In this document: positions 48,641 through 60,618 of the stretch, in pieces
How positions within the stretch are numbered: the stretch's first letter is position 1
Layout of the letters: each line of letters starts with the position of its first letter
Origin: Aquilaria yunnanensis
Lineage: Eukaryota > Streptophyta > Magnoliopsida > Malvales > Thymelaeaceae
DNA: 64,000 bases
Direction of reading: 5' to 3'
NCBI GenBank assembly: GCA_039654915.1
Contig: CM077597.1
Span: forward strand, 43,622,001-43,686,000
Made by a program: the position numbers and the translations under genes
Notes under the pieces: generated by a model
What the model was told of the DNA's origin: nothing
Databases searched by the model: none
Seen by the model: only the letters and a program-made list of their open reading frames with translations

Positions 48641-49244
48641 AGATTTCCCCTTGGAGTCCCATCCTATTTACCTGGGATGCCTACTGAATATTTATAGGGA
48701 GGTGAACAATAGAGGTTCGTTTGACATGGCCGGCCCAGATCGTGACACGTGTTCGGTTAGATACAATCTGTACCTTCAAGGAGGAGGGGAACATTTAGCC
48801 GACCACAGGCCGCCTGGCCAGGAGCCTAGGCCGCGCGAGGGCGTTGTGTCAGAGCGTGTTTGGGGGCGGCGTGTCGGGGATGTGTCTGAGGCTCCTTAAT
48901 TGCTTCAGCCGTACTCCCGACGTCCCTTAGGTAGAAGAGAGCTCTTCGGAGCAGGAGAACTATCCCCCGAGATCACTTCAGTAATCCAGGAATATCCTCG
49001 CCGAGGGTGGTCCCGTTCGGGGATGTCCTTATTTGGCGAAGGTGATTTGGTCTTCTTACCGAGGGTGACGGTCGACTGTTTTCCCGAGGTTAGTACTGTC
49101 GTCTCTAGGGATGATGATGTACTACTGTGGTCGGATGTAAAAGGGGCCAGACATCCTCCTTTCTGAAGTTGGTGCTTTCCTTTCCGAGGGGGGTGCCTTA
49201 CCCGAGCCTGCGGGTTTAAAGGGTGATAGGCACTTCAGCTATCA
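48641..49244 (-). repeat. Gypsy-2 3' LTR, proximal part
   Basis: Aligns with 60,010-60,613. It ends GCTATCA at 49,244 (the LTR's 5' end in element sense), followed by CATG and a degraded purine tract. It contains the LTR TATA-like TATTTATAGGG and G-box CACGTG region. Confidence 0.9.
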
Positions 49245-49980
49245 CATGCCGCCATGAAAAGTCGAAGTGGAGACTTCAGCTCTAGTCTCCCGGAGGACCT
49301 TTTGCCAGACTTTGAGCGGGGCACTGCTCAAGGAGACATTTCATCATCTGAAGGTGTTCCTTCCTAGTCGAGGCGTCATCACCTTGTCATTTGGTGATCT
49401 AGGGGCGCGTACTCCCTTTATTTTTACTTTTTCTGCTGCAGGTTAGTAAACCGTCGCATCTCAAAACAAGGCGTGTCAGTTACGGATAAGCGTGCCTGGG
49501 TTTTCACGATGTTAGAAAGCGTGTCCTAGTTTCTCGCGTTGGATGACACGTGGCGCGCGATGCTTGGGAGCAATCACGTCAGTTACACCAGCCGCGTCTT
49601 TTCACCTTCGAGGGGCAATTATGGTGACAGTTCGCCTTCGCAGGGTAGTTATGGCAACGATTCGGCTACCCCTGTTCGGCCTATATAAACCCTTCTTCCC
49701 CTCATTTGCTCTCTTCTATTCCTCTTTTGTTCTCATCTGTTTCTGAGCTTGCCCTTCTCTTCCTCCCCTTTTCACGGCGGTGTAAGCAGCGGAGCGATTT
49801 CCGGCAACCATCTACGACGGCGTCCAGGGATCCAGACTTCAGCAAAACTTTCGATGGGTCTTTCCTCCCATAGTTCTTTCTTTCTCCCGAGGTTGTTTTT
49901 TCTAGAGTTTTATTTTTCCGAAGTCCTTCGATTCTCTTCCTTTAATTTTCCCAAGGTTGCGTTTCTTCTTTTCTTGCGAA
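49245..49980 (+). promoter_or_regulatory. Promoter and leader of the gypsy-2 antisense gene
   Basis: On the plus strand, CACGTG lies at 49,547-49,552 and TATATAAA at 49,682-49,689, ~135 bp apart. The ATG is at 49,981, ~290 bases downstream. Spacing matches gypsy-1 and gypsy-3. The leader is rich in CTTC/TTTC, common in plant 5' UTRs. Small frames at 49,543-49,994 are not conserved and are left out. Confidence 0.65.
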
Positions 49981-52900
49981 ATGTCAAATCCTAATCCATT
50001 GATGACCATCCGTCCTACTCCCGAAAGCTTTCTCCCCCTTGAGTCTCATCGATGCTATACCACTTCGGAGAAGATGATGAAGTGTATAGCAAAATACTAT
50101 CTCCCTTCTTACGTCGTTCCGATGTTACCTCTTCCGAGTTCGTATGGCTATAGTGCCCATTCGGGTGAAATCACTATTTACTGGGCCCAATTGAAAGCCA
50201 GTCTTTGGTACCCTCCCCCTCGGATGGTAAGCGAGTTCTGTAGGTTTCAGAGAATTGCCGTGAACCAGCTCCCTCCTAATTCTTATTCTTACTTCAACTC
50301 TTTTCTTTGCATGTGCGGGGTTTTTAAGATACAGCCGCACTTTCTTTTCTTCCTGCAATACTACAAGCTCCACCCAGTCCCGAAGGGTGGCTTCTACTTC
50401 TTCCTTCCCCGTGATGGGTTTCGGGAGCGAAACAGCGTAGTAGAATTTAACCGAAACCCCCCAGGATCCAAGTGAATCGGGGTAAATCGGGTGTTCCAAA
50501 ATTTTCATACCTAATTTTTGGTTGAGATCTCTCACTCAACTGTAGAGTTGAATCACAAAACCTGAACAGTTGACGTGTTCAGGCTCTCTATGGTATCCAC
50601 ACGAGCCTCTCGGGATCACCACCCTTCCACCACGTCCCGGCAGATGCGTTCTCTTGCGCTCGCAGTGCTAGCTTGCGTCCTCCAAGGAATTGCAAGAGAA
50701 GAGTGCGGCTGCCCTTTTGGGAGGCTAGGGTAAGGAGACCTACGAATTTCTCACTAGAAGTTGTATTTATAATGAGACTCAACTTCTAGGCCTAATAGAT
50801 TTCAAAGCCCTAATCCAATTAGGCTTTAATTTCGGGCTTAATAATGGCTCAACTATTGTGCCCATTATTAATACGAAATTATTGTGAAACCAAAACCCGA
50901 ATTATTAGCCCATGCACTATAATGATCCAAATAGCTCTATCTGTGCGACCCAATAGGCTCTTACCACATTGGCAATGATCATAAATCACACTTATGATCA
51001 TAAGCAATGAGCGGTGTCTAGCAACACATCATTGCTACCGAAGTGACAAGATTGTCGATGATTCGACTAAACCTTTATGATCATCACCGATATATGCCAT
51101 TGTCCCTTTGTCGAAGATATCAAGACTAAGCACGAGACATGGAATGTGTCACTCTCGTATAGCCTAATCTTTGGTTTCTTGATTACCGAGTAGACCAACT
51201 TAAACTGGTGACATTGATATCGTATATCAACTCATCCGAGCATGGCCATGCATTTTTCTAAGTCTTACTCTATCAAGGGGCCCGAAGATATCACTCCCGT
51301 TACATAGGAGGGACAAATCCCACCTTGATCATACAAATCCCTCCGCATGATATGTGACATACCCAATGACCTCCTTCAAGTTCACTCAGTTACGAGCAAC
51401 AAAGGAAAGTATCAAAGTATGTGACTTACATGTAGGGAACCTTGATGATCTTAGGTCGAAGGACTACATATACCATGATCACTATGAGAATCACTTATGA
51501 CACTCATATAACGATCCATGCAGTGTTCTCATGGTGGGTCAGTCCAGTACACATGTTCTCCAACTTGTACCCATATGTAGACTACATATCTCATATTAGT
51601 CTCCACATATGCTAGTCGTTATGTATTATTGCAACCCGCTCCACAATAATAGTAGACCAGGGATGTTTAAGAATGTCATTATTCTAGGGTTACAATTATG
51701 TTTGTTAAGTTACGCAGAAACAAAACAACAAACATAATTGTTGGATTAATGCCTTAATAAAATATCATGACTCAATGTGCAAAAAATACAATCATCTCAT
51801 GATTGGCTTTTGGGCACAACACTAACACCCCGAGGGTCCGAGAGCAAAAAATTCACTTTCACCTTCGACAATAGGGATAGCTGGCTGGGGTGGCAGAAGA
51901 AATTCTTCTTCCTGTCAGTTCCCGAATTCTGGACCTACGTACCGACCAGGTGGGCTTCGGGCACACTTAAGATCGATGTTGTCGACCCTCAGAAGCTTCT
52001 TACCCCGGGGCTGGTTGTCGAGTTCATCGAGTTTGACCGGCGTATTCGGGCAGTTGTGGATTGGGACCTCGAGGTCCCTCCGTGCTCCTTATATCCCTTT
52101 CCCATTAAATGGGACCTCATGACTGAAGAGGTCCTTGGAGAACTGGGAGTGATTCACGCACACAAGTCTGACCCGAACATGCCCGTGCCTATTCTCCCGG
52201 GGAAGAAAGAATGGCTGGTGATGCTTCTTCGGTGTGATATTTCGTACAAGGCTTGTGCCGAGAGTAAGTTATCTTCCAGGTTTTACTTACATGTGTTCCT
52301 TTTGGACTTACACTGATGTTTTTTTCTTTTTTAGAGATGGGTGATCAATCTGCGGATTTTTACAAGTCCCTTTTTCTCGGTTAGGCCGAGAACGGAGAGT
52401 AGACGAGGAGGAAGGTGCCCGTGAAGAGGAAGAAGACCAGTGGAGGGCCGTCCAAGGCAAAGAAAGCCAAGGCAGATGCCCTTCCTCCTCCTGAGGACGT
52501 TGTAGAGGCCGAGGATCCACCCGAGGCCCGAGCGGTTCTGCCTCCGGAGCCTGCTGTCAGCTCCATTGCCCGGAGTCCCGCTACTTCGATGGATCTTCCA
52601 GGCTCTTTGGCAGAAGGTCCTTCTACTGAGGAGCTTGAGGAGTGCTGAAGAAGTAAGGGCATGCATGTCCCTACAGAGGTAGAGGAGGTTCAGGACTCCA
52701 ACGACGACGTCGCCGAGGTGCTGCCAGGTTTGTCCCTTAGCCAATCTTTAGTGCTCTCAATTTTGTGACTTGAAGATTAATGCCTTAATGGAATTTTGCC
52801 TTGACTTTGCAGAGGAAATGACACCCTCATCGTGGATAGTGGAGCATGCTCGGAGGCGGGCCCTTCGGGATTCCCATATCCCGAAGGATAAAATTTCAAG

Positions 52901-53755
52901 GGACCCTTTCTAGGCTTTCACAGAGGACATGAATTTGTTCTCCGATGACTGCCAGCAGATGGCCCCTCAGATGGCGAGGGGGGTTCTCACTCAGGCTTCC
53001 TTCAAAGCCGTCACCGATGAATGCATGAACGAGGAAGTTCTCGCTGCCAAAATATCTAAGCATGCTGCCCAGGTATCCTTCAGGCCTTTTATGAATTTTT
53101 CTTCCCAACTTTTTCTAAGTCTTTGGCTTTCCTTATGTAATTTTCACTAAGTGCTTTCCTCCCTTTTTTGTAGCTCCTGGGGTATAGTGGATACTTCCGA
53201 TCTTGGGCAGCGAAACAGTCTTTAGTCCGACCCTGGACTGAAGATTGCCTGAAGAAGGCCAAGGTCTTCTGTGCCAACTCGGTCGTCAAGAACGCCGAGT
53301 TGAGCCGAATAGCCAAGGAGGAGGTCACTAAGCTTCAGGAGGAATTCCTGAACGGCCAATAAGAGCTTCTGAAGGATTTTTCCCAGAAGATGTCCGACCT
53401 CGGTGTGAAGGTCGTCAACCTAACTTTGGCGAATGAGGCTTATCAAAAGGAGAAAGAGGAAGACTCTGCTCACCTGGCGAAGGTCCTCACTGAGAATGCC
53501 GCCCTTCAAGCTGAGGTTGAGGGTTTGAAGAAGGAAACGGACAAGAAGAAGAAGATGAAGTAGTTGGAGAAGGAGGTGGCCGATCTACAAAATGAGGTGG
53601 AAGAGCTGGGGGTCCAACTGGATCAGGCCAACCAGGCAACCAAGGTTGGCTTCCAAGACGGTTTCTGCCTAGCTGGACACCAAGTCTTGGCCAAGCATCC
53701 AGACCTCGACCTCTCCTTCCTGGCTGCCCTAAACATTCCCGAGGCACCTCGCTGA
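49981..53755 (+). pseudogene. Gypsy-2 antisense four-exon gene, broken
   Basis: Homologue of the gypsy-1 antisense gene. Exon 1 is 49,981-50,411 plus 51,833-52,263, split by a solo LTR; 431 + 431 nt keeps the same phase as gypsy-1. Exon 2 is 52,335-52,727, exon 3 is 52,813-53,072 and exon 4 starts at 53,174, with GT-AG borders at the same places. Shared motifs are YPPPRMVSEFCRFQ, QLPPNSYSYFNSFLCMCG, PKGGFYFFLPR, ESKKFTFTFD, EDMNLFSDDC, FQDGFCLAGHQV and DLDLSFLAALNIP. Exon 2 has two TAGs and one TGA, exon 3 one TAG and exon 4 a TAA and a TAG, so it is dead. The stops fall where gypsy-1 has Gln or Trp in several cases. The exon conservation supports the gypsy-1 gene model. Confidence 0.85.
50412..51827 (-). 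mobile_element. Solo LTR of the copia family
   Basis: 1,416 bp, reverse-complement of the copia LTR. It starts TGATGGGTTTCGGG and ends CACTAACA on the plus strand. Target duplication is CCCCG at 50,407-50,411 and 51,828-51,832. It is visibly more diverged than the two LTRs of the full copia element, so it is an older insertion whose internal part was lost by LTR recombination. Confidence 0.95.
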
Positions 53756-54290
53756 ACTTGGTCAAAAATCGAGTCCCTGAACCTCCCATTTGCTCCTCCT
53801 TTAACACCGGTGGTGGCGGCTAAGGACAAAGGGGAAGGAGCATCTCACGATGCCGCGGTCCCTTAGATGTCTTAGGGCTTTACTTTTTCCTCTTCTTCTT
53901 TTTCATAGTCTTTTTCTTGTAACTTCCTCCTTGTAATAAGGCATCCTTAATAATACTTTCTTTTTCAAAATTTGGCTAAGTCCCCAATAACTTTGTCACC
54001 AAGGGTTGTCTTGACCACTTTCGGTCCGGGGCCCTCAGTAAAATACTAACTTCGGGAGAATGCTAACTTTGGCAAATTCCTTAAGTCAGTAATTGACTTA
54101 CTTTCTACAGAAGTGTTTGGTCGATGCATTTTTCAGGGAAAATGACCCAACAAACTTTGGAGAAAAAATGCCATTCTCACAAGTGCTTATCTGCTTCTTG
54201 TTCGGTAGGATTCCTTAGGTGGAGTTATCCTTTCCAAAAATTTTCTGTACTTAAAATTTTTTTCTAATTTTACAATTTTCAGACGAGTTT
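53756..54290 (-). other. Gypsy-2 convergent 3' region
   Basis: Non-coding stretch between the antisense gene and integrase, equivalent to 28,540-29,309 in gypsy-1. AATAAT/AATAAG near 53,935-53,955 could serve as a poly(A) signal for the antisense transcript. I do not see the seven-fold hairpin cluster here. Confidence 0.5.
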
Positions 54291-55620
54291 CTAAGCGTAG
54301 AATTTCCTCAAGGCATCCGAGTGCCAAGTATTTTTCAGTTCTCCACCTTCGGGATCGCCGAGCTTGTAGACTCCTTTCTGAACTTCATCCAGGATTAGGT
54401 AAGGTCCCTCCCAGTTAGCTCGAAGTACTCCGTGAGACAGTCTTCGGGGTTCGAACTCAGCCTTTCGGAGAACGAGGTCTCCCTTTTCGATTTCTTTTTT
54501 TCTGACACATGAGTTCGCGGCCATAGCCACTCTTTCCTGGAAGGCTTTTCTCCTGAGTTCGGCCACTTCTCTGTGTTTGTCAATTAGGTCCAGTTTAGTT
54601 TTCAATCTGAGGTCATTCCCTTCTTTGCGGAACACTTGTACCTTGACCGATGGCTGGACTACCTCGATGGGGATAATGGCCTCTACGCCGAAGACAAGTG
54701 AAAAAGGCGTCTCACCTATGGCTCTTCGAGGCGTTGTCCGGTAACTCCATAGCACAATAGGAAGTTCCTCCGGCCATTTTCCTTTTGCTTCCCCCAATCT
54801 CTTTTTCAGGCCATCTTTTATGGTTCTATTGGATACCTCTACCTGCCCATTACTTTGAGGATGGGCTACCGGGATGAAGTGTAGCTTGATGCCGACGTCA
54901 GCCATAAATTCTTAGAACCCCTTGTCCGTGAACTGGGTGCCATTGTCAGCCATTATTACCCTTAGTATGCCGAATCGACATATAATGTTTTTCCAGACAA
55001 ATTTTTGCATGTCTTTTGCCGAAATTGTTGCCAAGGGCTCTGCCTCGACCCATTTGGTAAAGTAATCTACTGTAATCACGTAGAACTGCACTCGTCCAGG
55101 TGCAGTTGGGAATGGCCCAATGAGGTCAATGCCCTATACTGCAAATGGACAGGGATAATTGGCCGAGGTTATAAACTCCGAGGGTAACCTTTGGACGTTG
55201 GCGTGTCTTTGGCACTTGCCACATTTTCGGACAAATTGCCTTGCATCCTTCCTTAGGGTAAGTTAGAAGTAACCCTGCCGAAGTATCACCCGGCAAGGGC
55301 ATCCGTTCCTATGTGGGAACCACAGGCCCCCTCGTGAACTTCTTCAAGGACTGTTCTGACATCCTTTTCTTTTATGCACCTATGTAAGGGACTTGAATAC
55401 CCATGTCTGTACAATTCATCCCCGATGAGGAAGTATCTGCCGGAGCATTTTCATGCCTTTGCCGCTTGGTTTGGGTCTTCGGGTAATACCGAAGTTGCCA
55501 GGTATTTTTTGATGGAATTTTTCCATCCTGCTTCCAAGGCTGCTATGCACATTAGCTCCATGCTAGGTTATTTTAGTACCTCGGTAGGTTCTTTGGATTT
55601 GGCCAAGGTATCGGCTTGAG
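54291..55620 (-). pseudogene. Gypsy-2 integrase remnant
   Basis: The C-terminal part (54,905-54,291) is open for 204 codons: GIKLHFIPVAHPQSNGQVEVSNRT, WSYRTTPRRAIGETPFSLVFG and LVLRKAEFEPRRLSHGVLRANW, ending like gypsy-1 (WHSDALRKFYA). The upstream zinc-binding and first catalytic parts can be traced to ~55,600 but are cut by stops and a frame change. Not functional. Confidence 0.85.
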
Positions 55621-57285
55621 CGTTATTTCTTCGGGGCACATTTTCTATTTGTACCGAACCGAACTCTTTAATGAGCTCCTTGACAAGGTCGTGGTATTTT
55701 GCCAAGGTTGGATCCTTTGTGGCGTAATCTCCTTTCATCTACCGGACTACTAACTGCGAGTCACTATGGGCCTTAAGGTTTCTTACACCGACTCTTCTGG
55801 CCAGTTTTAGTCCTGCTATGAGGGCTTCATATTCGGCGACATTATTGGTGATGTCAAAACCAAATTTGATAGCTTTGGTGGCTTCCATGCCCTCGGGACC
55901 CTGAAGGACCACGCCAGCGCCTTGGTGTTCGGCGCCTTAGGCTCCATCGATGAAGAATTTCCACTCGGGTTCAACCCTTATCGGATCTTCTGAGGTGACT
56001 TCAATATCCTCGATTCCTAGGATTTCGACGATGAAGTCTGCAAATGCTTGGGCCTTTATTGCCCTTCTTGGCTCATAAGTGATGTCATATTCTCTGAGCT
56101 CGATACACCATTTTGACAACCTTCCCGAATGCTCTACCTTTTTCATTATGTCACGTAGGGGTAGGTTGCTTCGGTTGATAATGGGATGTCCTTCGAAGTA
56201 GGGCTGTAGCCTTCTACCCACAAGCACTAAGGCATATATGGCTTTTTGGAACAATGGGTACCTGACCTCGGCACCATGCAAGGACTTGCTCACATAGTAT
56301 ACTAGCCACTGCCTCCCACCCTTTCTTTCACTAGGACTGAACTCACAGCTTTTTTAGTGACGGCGAGGTAGAGGACGAGAGGTTCTCCTTCCCGAGGTTG
56401 CCGAAGTGTTGGCAGACAAGTTAGGTAACTTTTAAGCTCGTCCCAAGCTTTCTGGCATTCTGGGTTCTAAGGGTGCCCCTCAACTCCAGAGTTCCCTTCG
56501 CTCCTGGGTGTTTTAGTAAGCACCTTGAAGAACGGCCGACATTGGTCATCGTACCTGGAGATGAACCTACTAAGGGAAGTAATTCTTCCTATGAGCCTTT
56601 GTATATCTTTGATGGTGGTAGGTGTTCGGAAACCTAGTAGGGATTCGACCTTTTCGGGGTTGGCATCTATCCCCCTTTTTGATACCATAAACCCGAGGAA
56701 CTTCCCTGCACTTACTCCGAACACGCATTTCTCGGGGTTATGGCGAATGCCGAACTCCCGAAGTCGTTGAAAGGTCTCATTTAAGTCGTCGATATGATTA
56801 CTAGGCATTCTGCTCTTAACTATCATATCATCGACATATGCCTCCATGTTCCTCTCAATCTGAGAGTCGAACACTTTATTCATCAACCTCTGATAGGTAG
56901 CCCCAGCATTTCTAATCCCGAAGGGCATTCTAACGTAGCAGTAGGAACCAAGATCAGTGATGATGGCGGTTTTCTCTTCATCTTCAGGGTCCATCCGAAT
57001 TTGATGGTACCCACTGAAGGCATCGAGAAAACTGAGAAGACCGTATTCGGCGGTTGAATCCACCAATTGGTCTATAGCTGGCAAAGGGTAGGAGTCCTTT
57101 GGACATGCATCGTTCAGGTTCCAAAAGTCGATGCACATTCAGAGCTTTTCGCTCCCTTCTTTTGTGGCGATGACCATGTTGCTAAGCCATTCGGTGTATT
57201 TGACCTCTCTTATTACCCCTGCCTTAATCAGGCACCTAACCTCGGCTTTAATGAAGGAATTCTTATGAGGTGATAGATTCCGTTT
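55621..57285 (-). pseudogene. Gypsy-2 RT and RNase H remnant
   Basis: RT is open at 57,138-56,467: MCIDFWNLNDACPKDSYPLP, LLSFLDAFSGYHQI, MPFGIRNAGATYQRLMN, then AYVDDMIVKS, so the catalytic YVDD is kept. After a stop and a frameshift near 56,300-56,340, the first RNase H region continues at 56,293-55,937 (SKWCIELREYDITYEPR). The second RNase H is recognisable down to ~55,650 but has stops. The dual RNase H layout agrees with gypsy-1. Confidence 0.88.
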
Positions 57286-57288
57286 TTT

Positions 57289-58530
57289 CTACCGAATTGG
57301 ATTAGCGTCCGAGCGAACTTTTAAACTATGGTGGATTATGCTGGGGTCGACCCTAGGCATGTCTTTCGGAGAGTAGGCGAATAGATCTTTGTTGATTAAT
57401 AAGAAAGATACAAGCCTGTCTTTGTCACCCTTGGCCAATTTTTTCCCTACTCGGGTGTTCCGGCCGGGGACCAACTCTACATCCTCCGTCTCAACTTTTT
57501 CCAGCTCTTCTGCTTCCTCTCTTGTGGTCGCTTTGCCTGTCATAATAGGTTTTTCCGTAGCTGAAGTTTGTATTTGGACCTTGGCTGGGATTTGCCTAGC
57601 CCTGGTGAAGACCTTCCTGATTTCGGCTTGGTCGATGAAGATCTCTGCATCTCCTTCTTTGGTTGCGAAGATGACCGTCAAGTACTTCGCATCTGGGCGG
57701 ATGTGGAGATTTCCTTGAGTTTGCCGTCCGAGGATAGCATTGTATGACGAGGGCACGTCGATGACTATGAATCTCGTCATTACGGAGGCAAATAGTTCTT
57801 CCCAATTCTAAGGCGAGGTCCTTTTCAACATCTGAGGTAAATCGACGCATCCGAGAATTGGGAGCTCGGATCGCCCAGCCACAAAGGTGGGGGAATTAAC
57901 TGTGCTGAGGTCGCCCCTTGAGATGCCTAGTTTAGGCAGCAGATGTGAAAAGATGACGTCAGTGTTGGAGCTGTCATCCAGGAGTACTCTTTTGACGTCC
58001 GAACTCCATATCCTTGCCGTGACGAGGAGTGGGTCATCGTGGGGGAACTTTACCATGGACCCGTCCCTGTGAACAAGCCTGTTGGGCGAGTTCCCGTACT
58101 CCATTACGGAGATCTCCCTTGTCTTCCTTTTCATTTCAGCCGAGGGTATCCTTGTGGTGATGGTTTGGATGACCCTTGCCGAGGGTGGTAGATTCTTTTG
58201 AGGACTTCGGTCTCGATGTCTATCGGAATCATACTCATCCTCGTCTCCTCTTCCCTGTTCCTCATTTCTTCCCTTTGGAGAAGGCATCCGGAGGGACCGG
58301 TGAAGCTGGCCTTGTTTTTTTAAGGACTCAATGTACTTTCTTAACTGGAAGCAGTCTTCAGTGTCGTGGCCATGGTCTCGGTGGTATTGGCAAAATTTCT
58401 TCATATTTTTCTTATTTTCTGTGGTCATGGCCTTCAGCCTTGGGACTGTAGTCCCTTGTCTTTCCAAGGCCATAAGAATGCTGACTCTTGTGGCGTTCAG
58501 AGGAGTGAACGTCATTGGCTTTTTCCCCAT
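57289..58530 (-). pseudogene. Gypsy-2 Gag C-terminus and protease remnant
   Basis: The frame 58,530-57,808 runs from Gag into protease without the two stops seen in gypsy-1. It carries the CQYHRDHGHDTEDC knuckle and the protease Asp region VLLDDSSNTDVIFSHLLPKLG, where Gly of DGS is replaced by Ser, probably inactivating. A TAG at 57,808-57,810 and another at 57,289-57,291 interrupt the same frame; the latter replaces a Gln codon of gypsy-1. The last part (57,780-57,289) holds NAILGRQTQGNLHIRPDAKY and DLFAYSPKDMPRVDPS. Confidence 0.85.
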
Positions 58531-59832
58531 TTACTTTCGGGGCCTTCCCCCAACCTCATTCTGGTGTCGGGGCTGGTGACTTGGTCCTTCAGACCGATGG
58601 TGTTCCAGCTTTGGTCTCCCCATCCTGAGTTCTTCAGTCATCATGTGTTGTTCAGCCCTTCAGTAGAATTCTCCCATGGTGTCTGGAGGATCTTTATAGA
58701 ACTCATAGAAGAGCTGGGAATCCCTCCAAAGTCCTCTTGTCATTGCGAGGATACGGATCTCGGGCCGAAAGTTTGGCACATTTAGTGCTTCTCAATTGAA
58801 CCTTTCGACATAGTCGTGAATAGTTTCACCACTCCGCTGTGCTATATCGAACATCTGTACTGGCATCTTGGCTATTGGCCTACTACCAATGAACTGCTGA
58901 GTGAAAGTAGTAGATAGCTCCTGGAAACATAGCAAGGTTCCATAGGCCAACGAATTATACCACGCCGTCGCCGGACTAGAGAGGGTCACCTCAAAGCACT
59001 TGCAGAGGGTGGCGTCATCGGCGTCATGGAGCATCATGCTCCGTTTGTACTTTGTGAGGTGCGCCTGAGGGTCGCTACGCCCATTGTAGGTTTTTAAACG
59101 AGGCACCCTGAAGTCACTAGGCATTGGTGCCTCCACTACTTCTCGCACGAAGGGTGACTCTTCTCTGGTATAAGTGTCAGGCAACCTCGACCAGACTGGT
59201 TTTCGGGAGATCTGCCTCTCAACCTTTTCCAGTCTTTCGAGGATCTTTTCCATAAGGGTAGTAGTATTGGCTTCCTTTTGCTGCCTGGTGGCCACTTGCA
59301 GTGGCGAACTTCTTCTCCTTCTCGGAGAATAACTTCGATGACGAGGAGACTAAGACCTTCAGTATCGGGATGGACTCCGCTGAGAGGAGGCCCTGGTCTC
59401 TATTGGGGCTTGTTCCCGGGAGGTTCACGCCCTAGGGGGCACGTCCTCCATTGAAGATGCGTCAAGAGAGTCCTAACTCTCGGAACTCTGGTGGGTGGAC
59501 CTCGAGCCTCTCTCTCGGGCTGTTGTCGAAGGGGAGGTCCTACGGCCCGGTAGAGGCTAGGGCCACCTTTGGTCGAGTTGCCGAGTCATTTCGGCAATGA
59601 TGGAGCGCTGGAAGTCTTGCAAGAAGTTCATCGTTACTGTGAGGGGGCAATCATCTTCTAGCATAGAAGTCTGTGCAGTGGGCAGCTGGCTCGCCGACTG
59701 AGCCTCCGGCGTAGAGGTGGACTTCAGGAGTCCCTTGTCCTTTGAGCGCCGAGTCTCTACGACGGCGACTTGGGAGATGTTTCCCACAGACAACACCAAA
59801 TGATGCCCTTTCGCATCATCGTTGTGTGACAT
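58531..59832 (-). pseudogene. Gypsy-2 Gag N-terminal and core remnant
   Basis: The start ATG at 59,832 lies inside the LTR (MSHNDDAKGHH), matching gypsy-1. The frame is open to 59,557 (VAVVETRRSKDKGL, then LQDFQRSIIAEMTRQLDQRW). The basic Ser/Arg region is broken. The Gag core is open again at 59,295-58,792 with SPATAWYNSLAYGT and FTQQFIGSRPIAKMPVQMF. The remainder to 58,531 has stops. Confidence 0.85.
59781..59798 (-). other. Decayed primer-binding site of gypsy-2
   Basis: Reads TGGTGTTGTCTGTGGGAA on the minus strand, two bases from the LTR. It differs from gypsy-1 by three C-to-T changes, consistent with methyl-cytosine decay. Confidence 0.75.
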
Positions 59833-60613
59833 GGTGAGCCTAGAGCAAAGACTGCTGGTGAGAGAATGCCTGGGTGAGGAAGCTCTTGAGGGAAGAGGGC
59901 TGCGAAGACTTAGAAAAACAGGGGCTAGAGGTCCCTGGAATGTTTTTCCGGGGAGGAGCATCCGACGCCGAAGTTAGTGTTTAGGAATGAAGGGTAAGTA
60001 GAAAGTAGAGATATTTCCCCTTGGAGTCCTGTCCCGTTTACTTGGGATGCTTACCGAATATTTATAGGGAGGTGAACAGTAGAGGTTTGTTTGACATGGC
60101 CGGCCCAGATCGTGACACGTGTTCGGTTAGATACGATTCATACCTTCGGGGAGGAGGGGAACATTTAGCTGCCGACAGGCCGCCTGGCCAAGAGCCTAAG
60201 CCCGCAAGGGCGGCGTGCCAGAGCGTGTCTGGGGGTAGAATGTCGAGGATGTGTCAGAGGCTCCTTAATTGCTTCTGCGGTACTCCCGAGGTCCCTTAGG
60301 TAGAAGAGAGCTCTTTGAAGCAGGAGAACTATCCCCCGAGATCACTTCAGTAATCCAGGAATATCCTTGCCGAGGCTGGTCCCGTTCGGGGTCGTCCTTC
60401 TTTGGTGAAGGTGATTCGATCATCTTATCGAGGGTGATGATGGACCGTTTTCCCGAGGTTGGTACTGTTGTCTCCAGGGATGATCATGTACTACCGAGGT
60501 CGGATGTAAAAGGGGCCAGACATCCTCCTTTCCGAAGTCGGTGCTTTCCTTTCCGAGGGTAGTGCCTTACCCGAGCCTGCGGGTTTAAAGGGTGATAGGC
60601 TCTTCGGCTATCA
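59801..60613 (-). repeat. Gypsy-2 5' LTR (813 bp)
   Basis: Starts TGATAGCC and ends GCATCA in element sense. It carries TATAAATA (60,066-60,059) and CACGTG (60,116-60,121), and the gag ATG at 59,832. The 12-bp GCATTTAAGGAA doubling of gypsy-1 is absent. Confidence 0.93.
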
Positions 60614-60618
60614 GATTC

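Larger units (their letters stand above)
37259..60613 (-). mobile_element. Gypsy-2: older Tat-type Ty3/gypsy element on the minus strand, with nested insertions
   Basis: It is bounded by TGATGC...CTATCA on the plus strand and the target duplication GATTC (37,254-37,258 and 60,614-60,618). Removing V (with copia inside) and the solo LTR leaves ~10.8 kb, close to gypsy-1. Gene order matches gypsy-1 in reverse: gag-pol on minus (59,832 to 54,291), antisense gene on plus (49,981 to ~53,755). Gag-pol carries many stops and at least two frameshifts. Over the first ~214 bases the two LTRs differ at roughly 25 sites by eye, so it is much older than gypsy-1. Confidence 0.9.
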
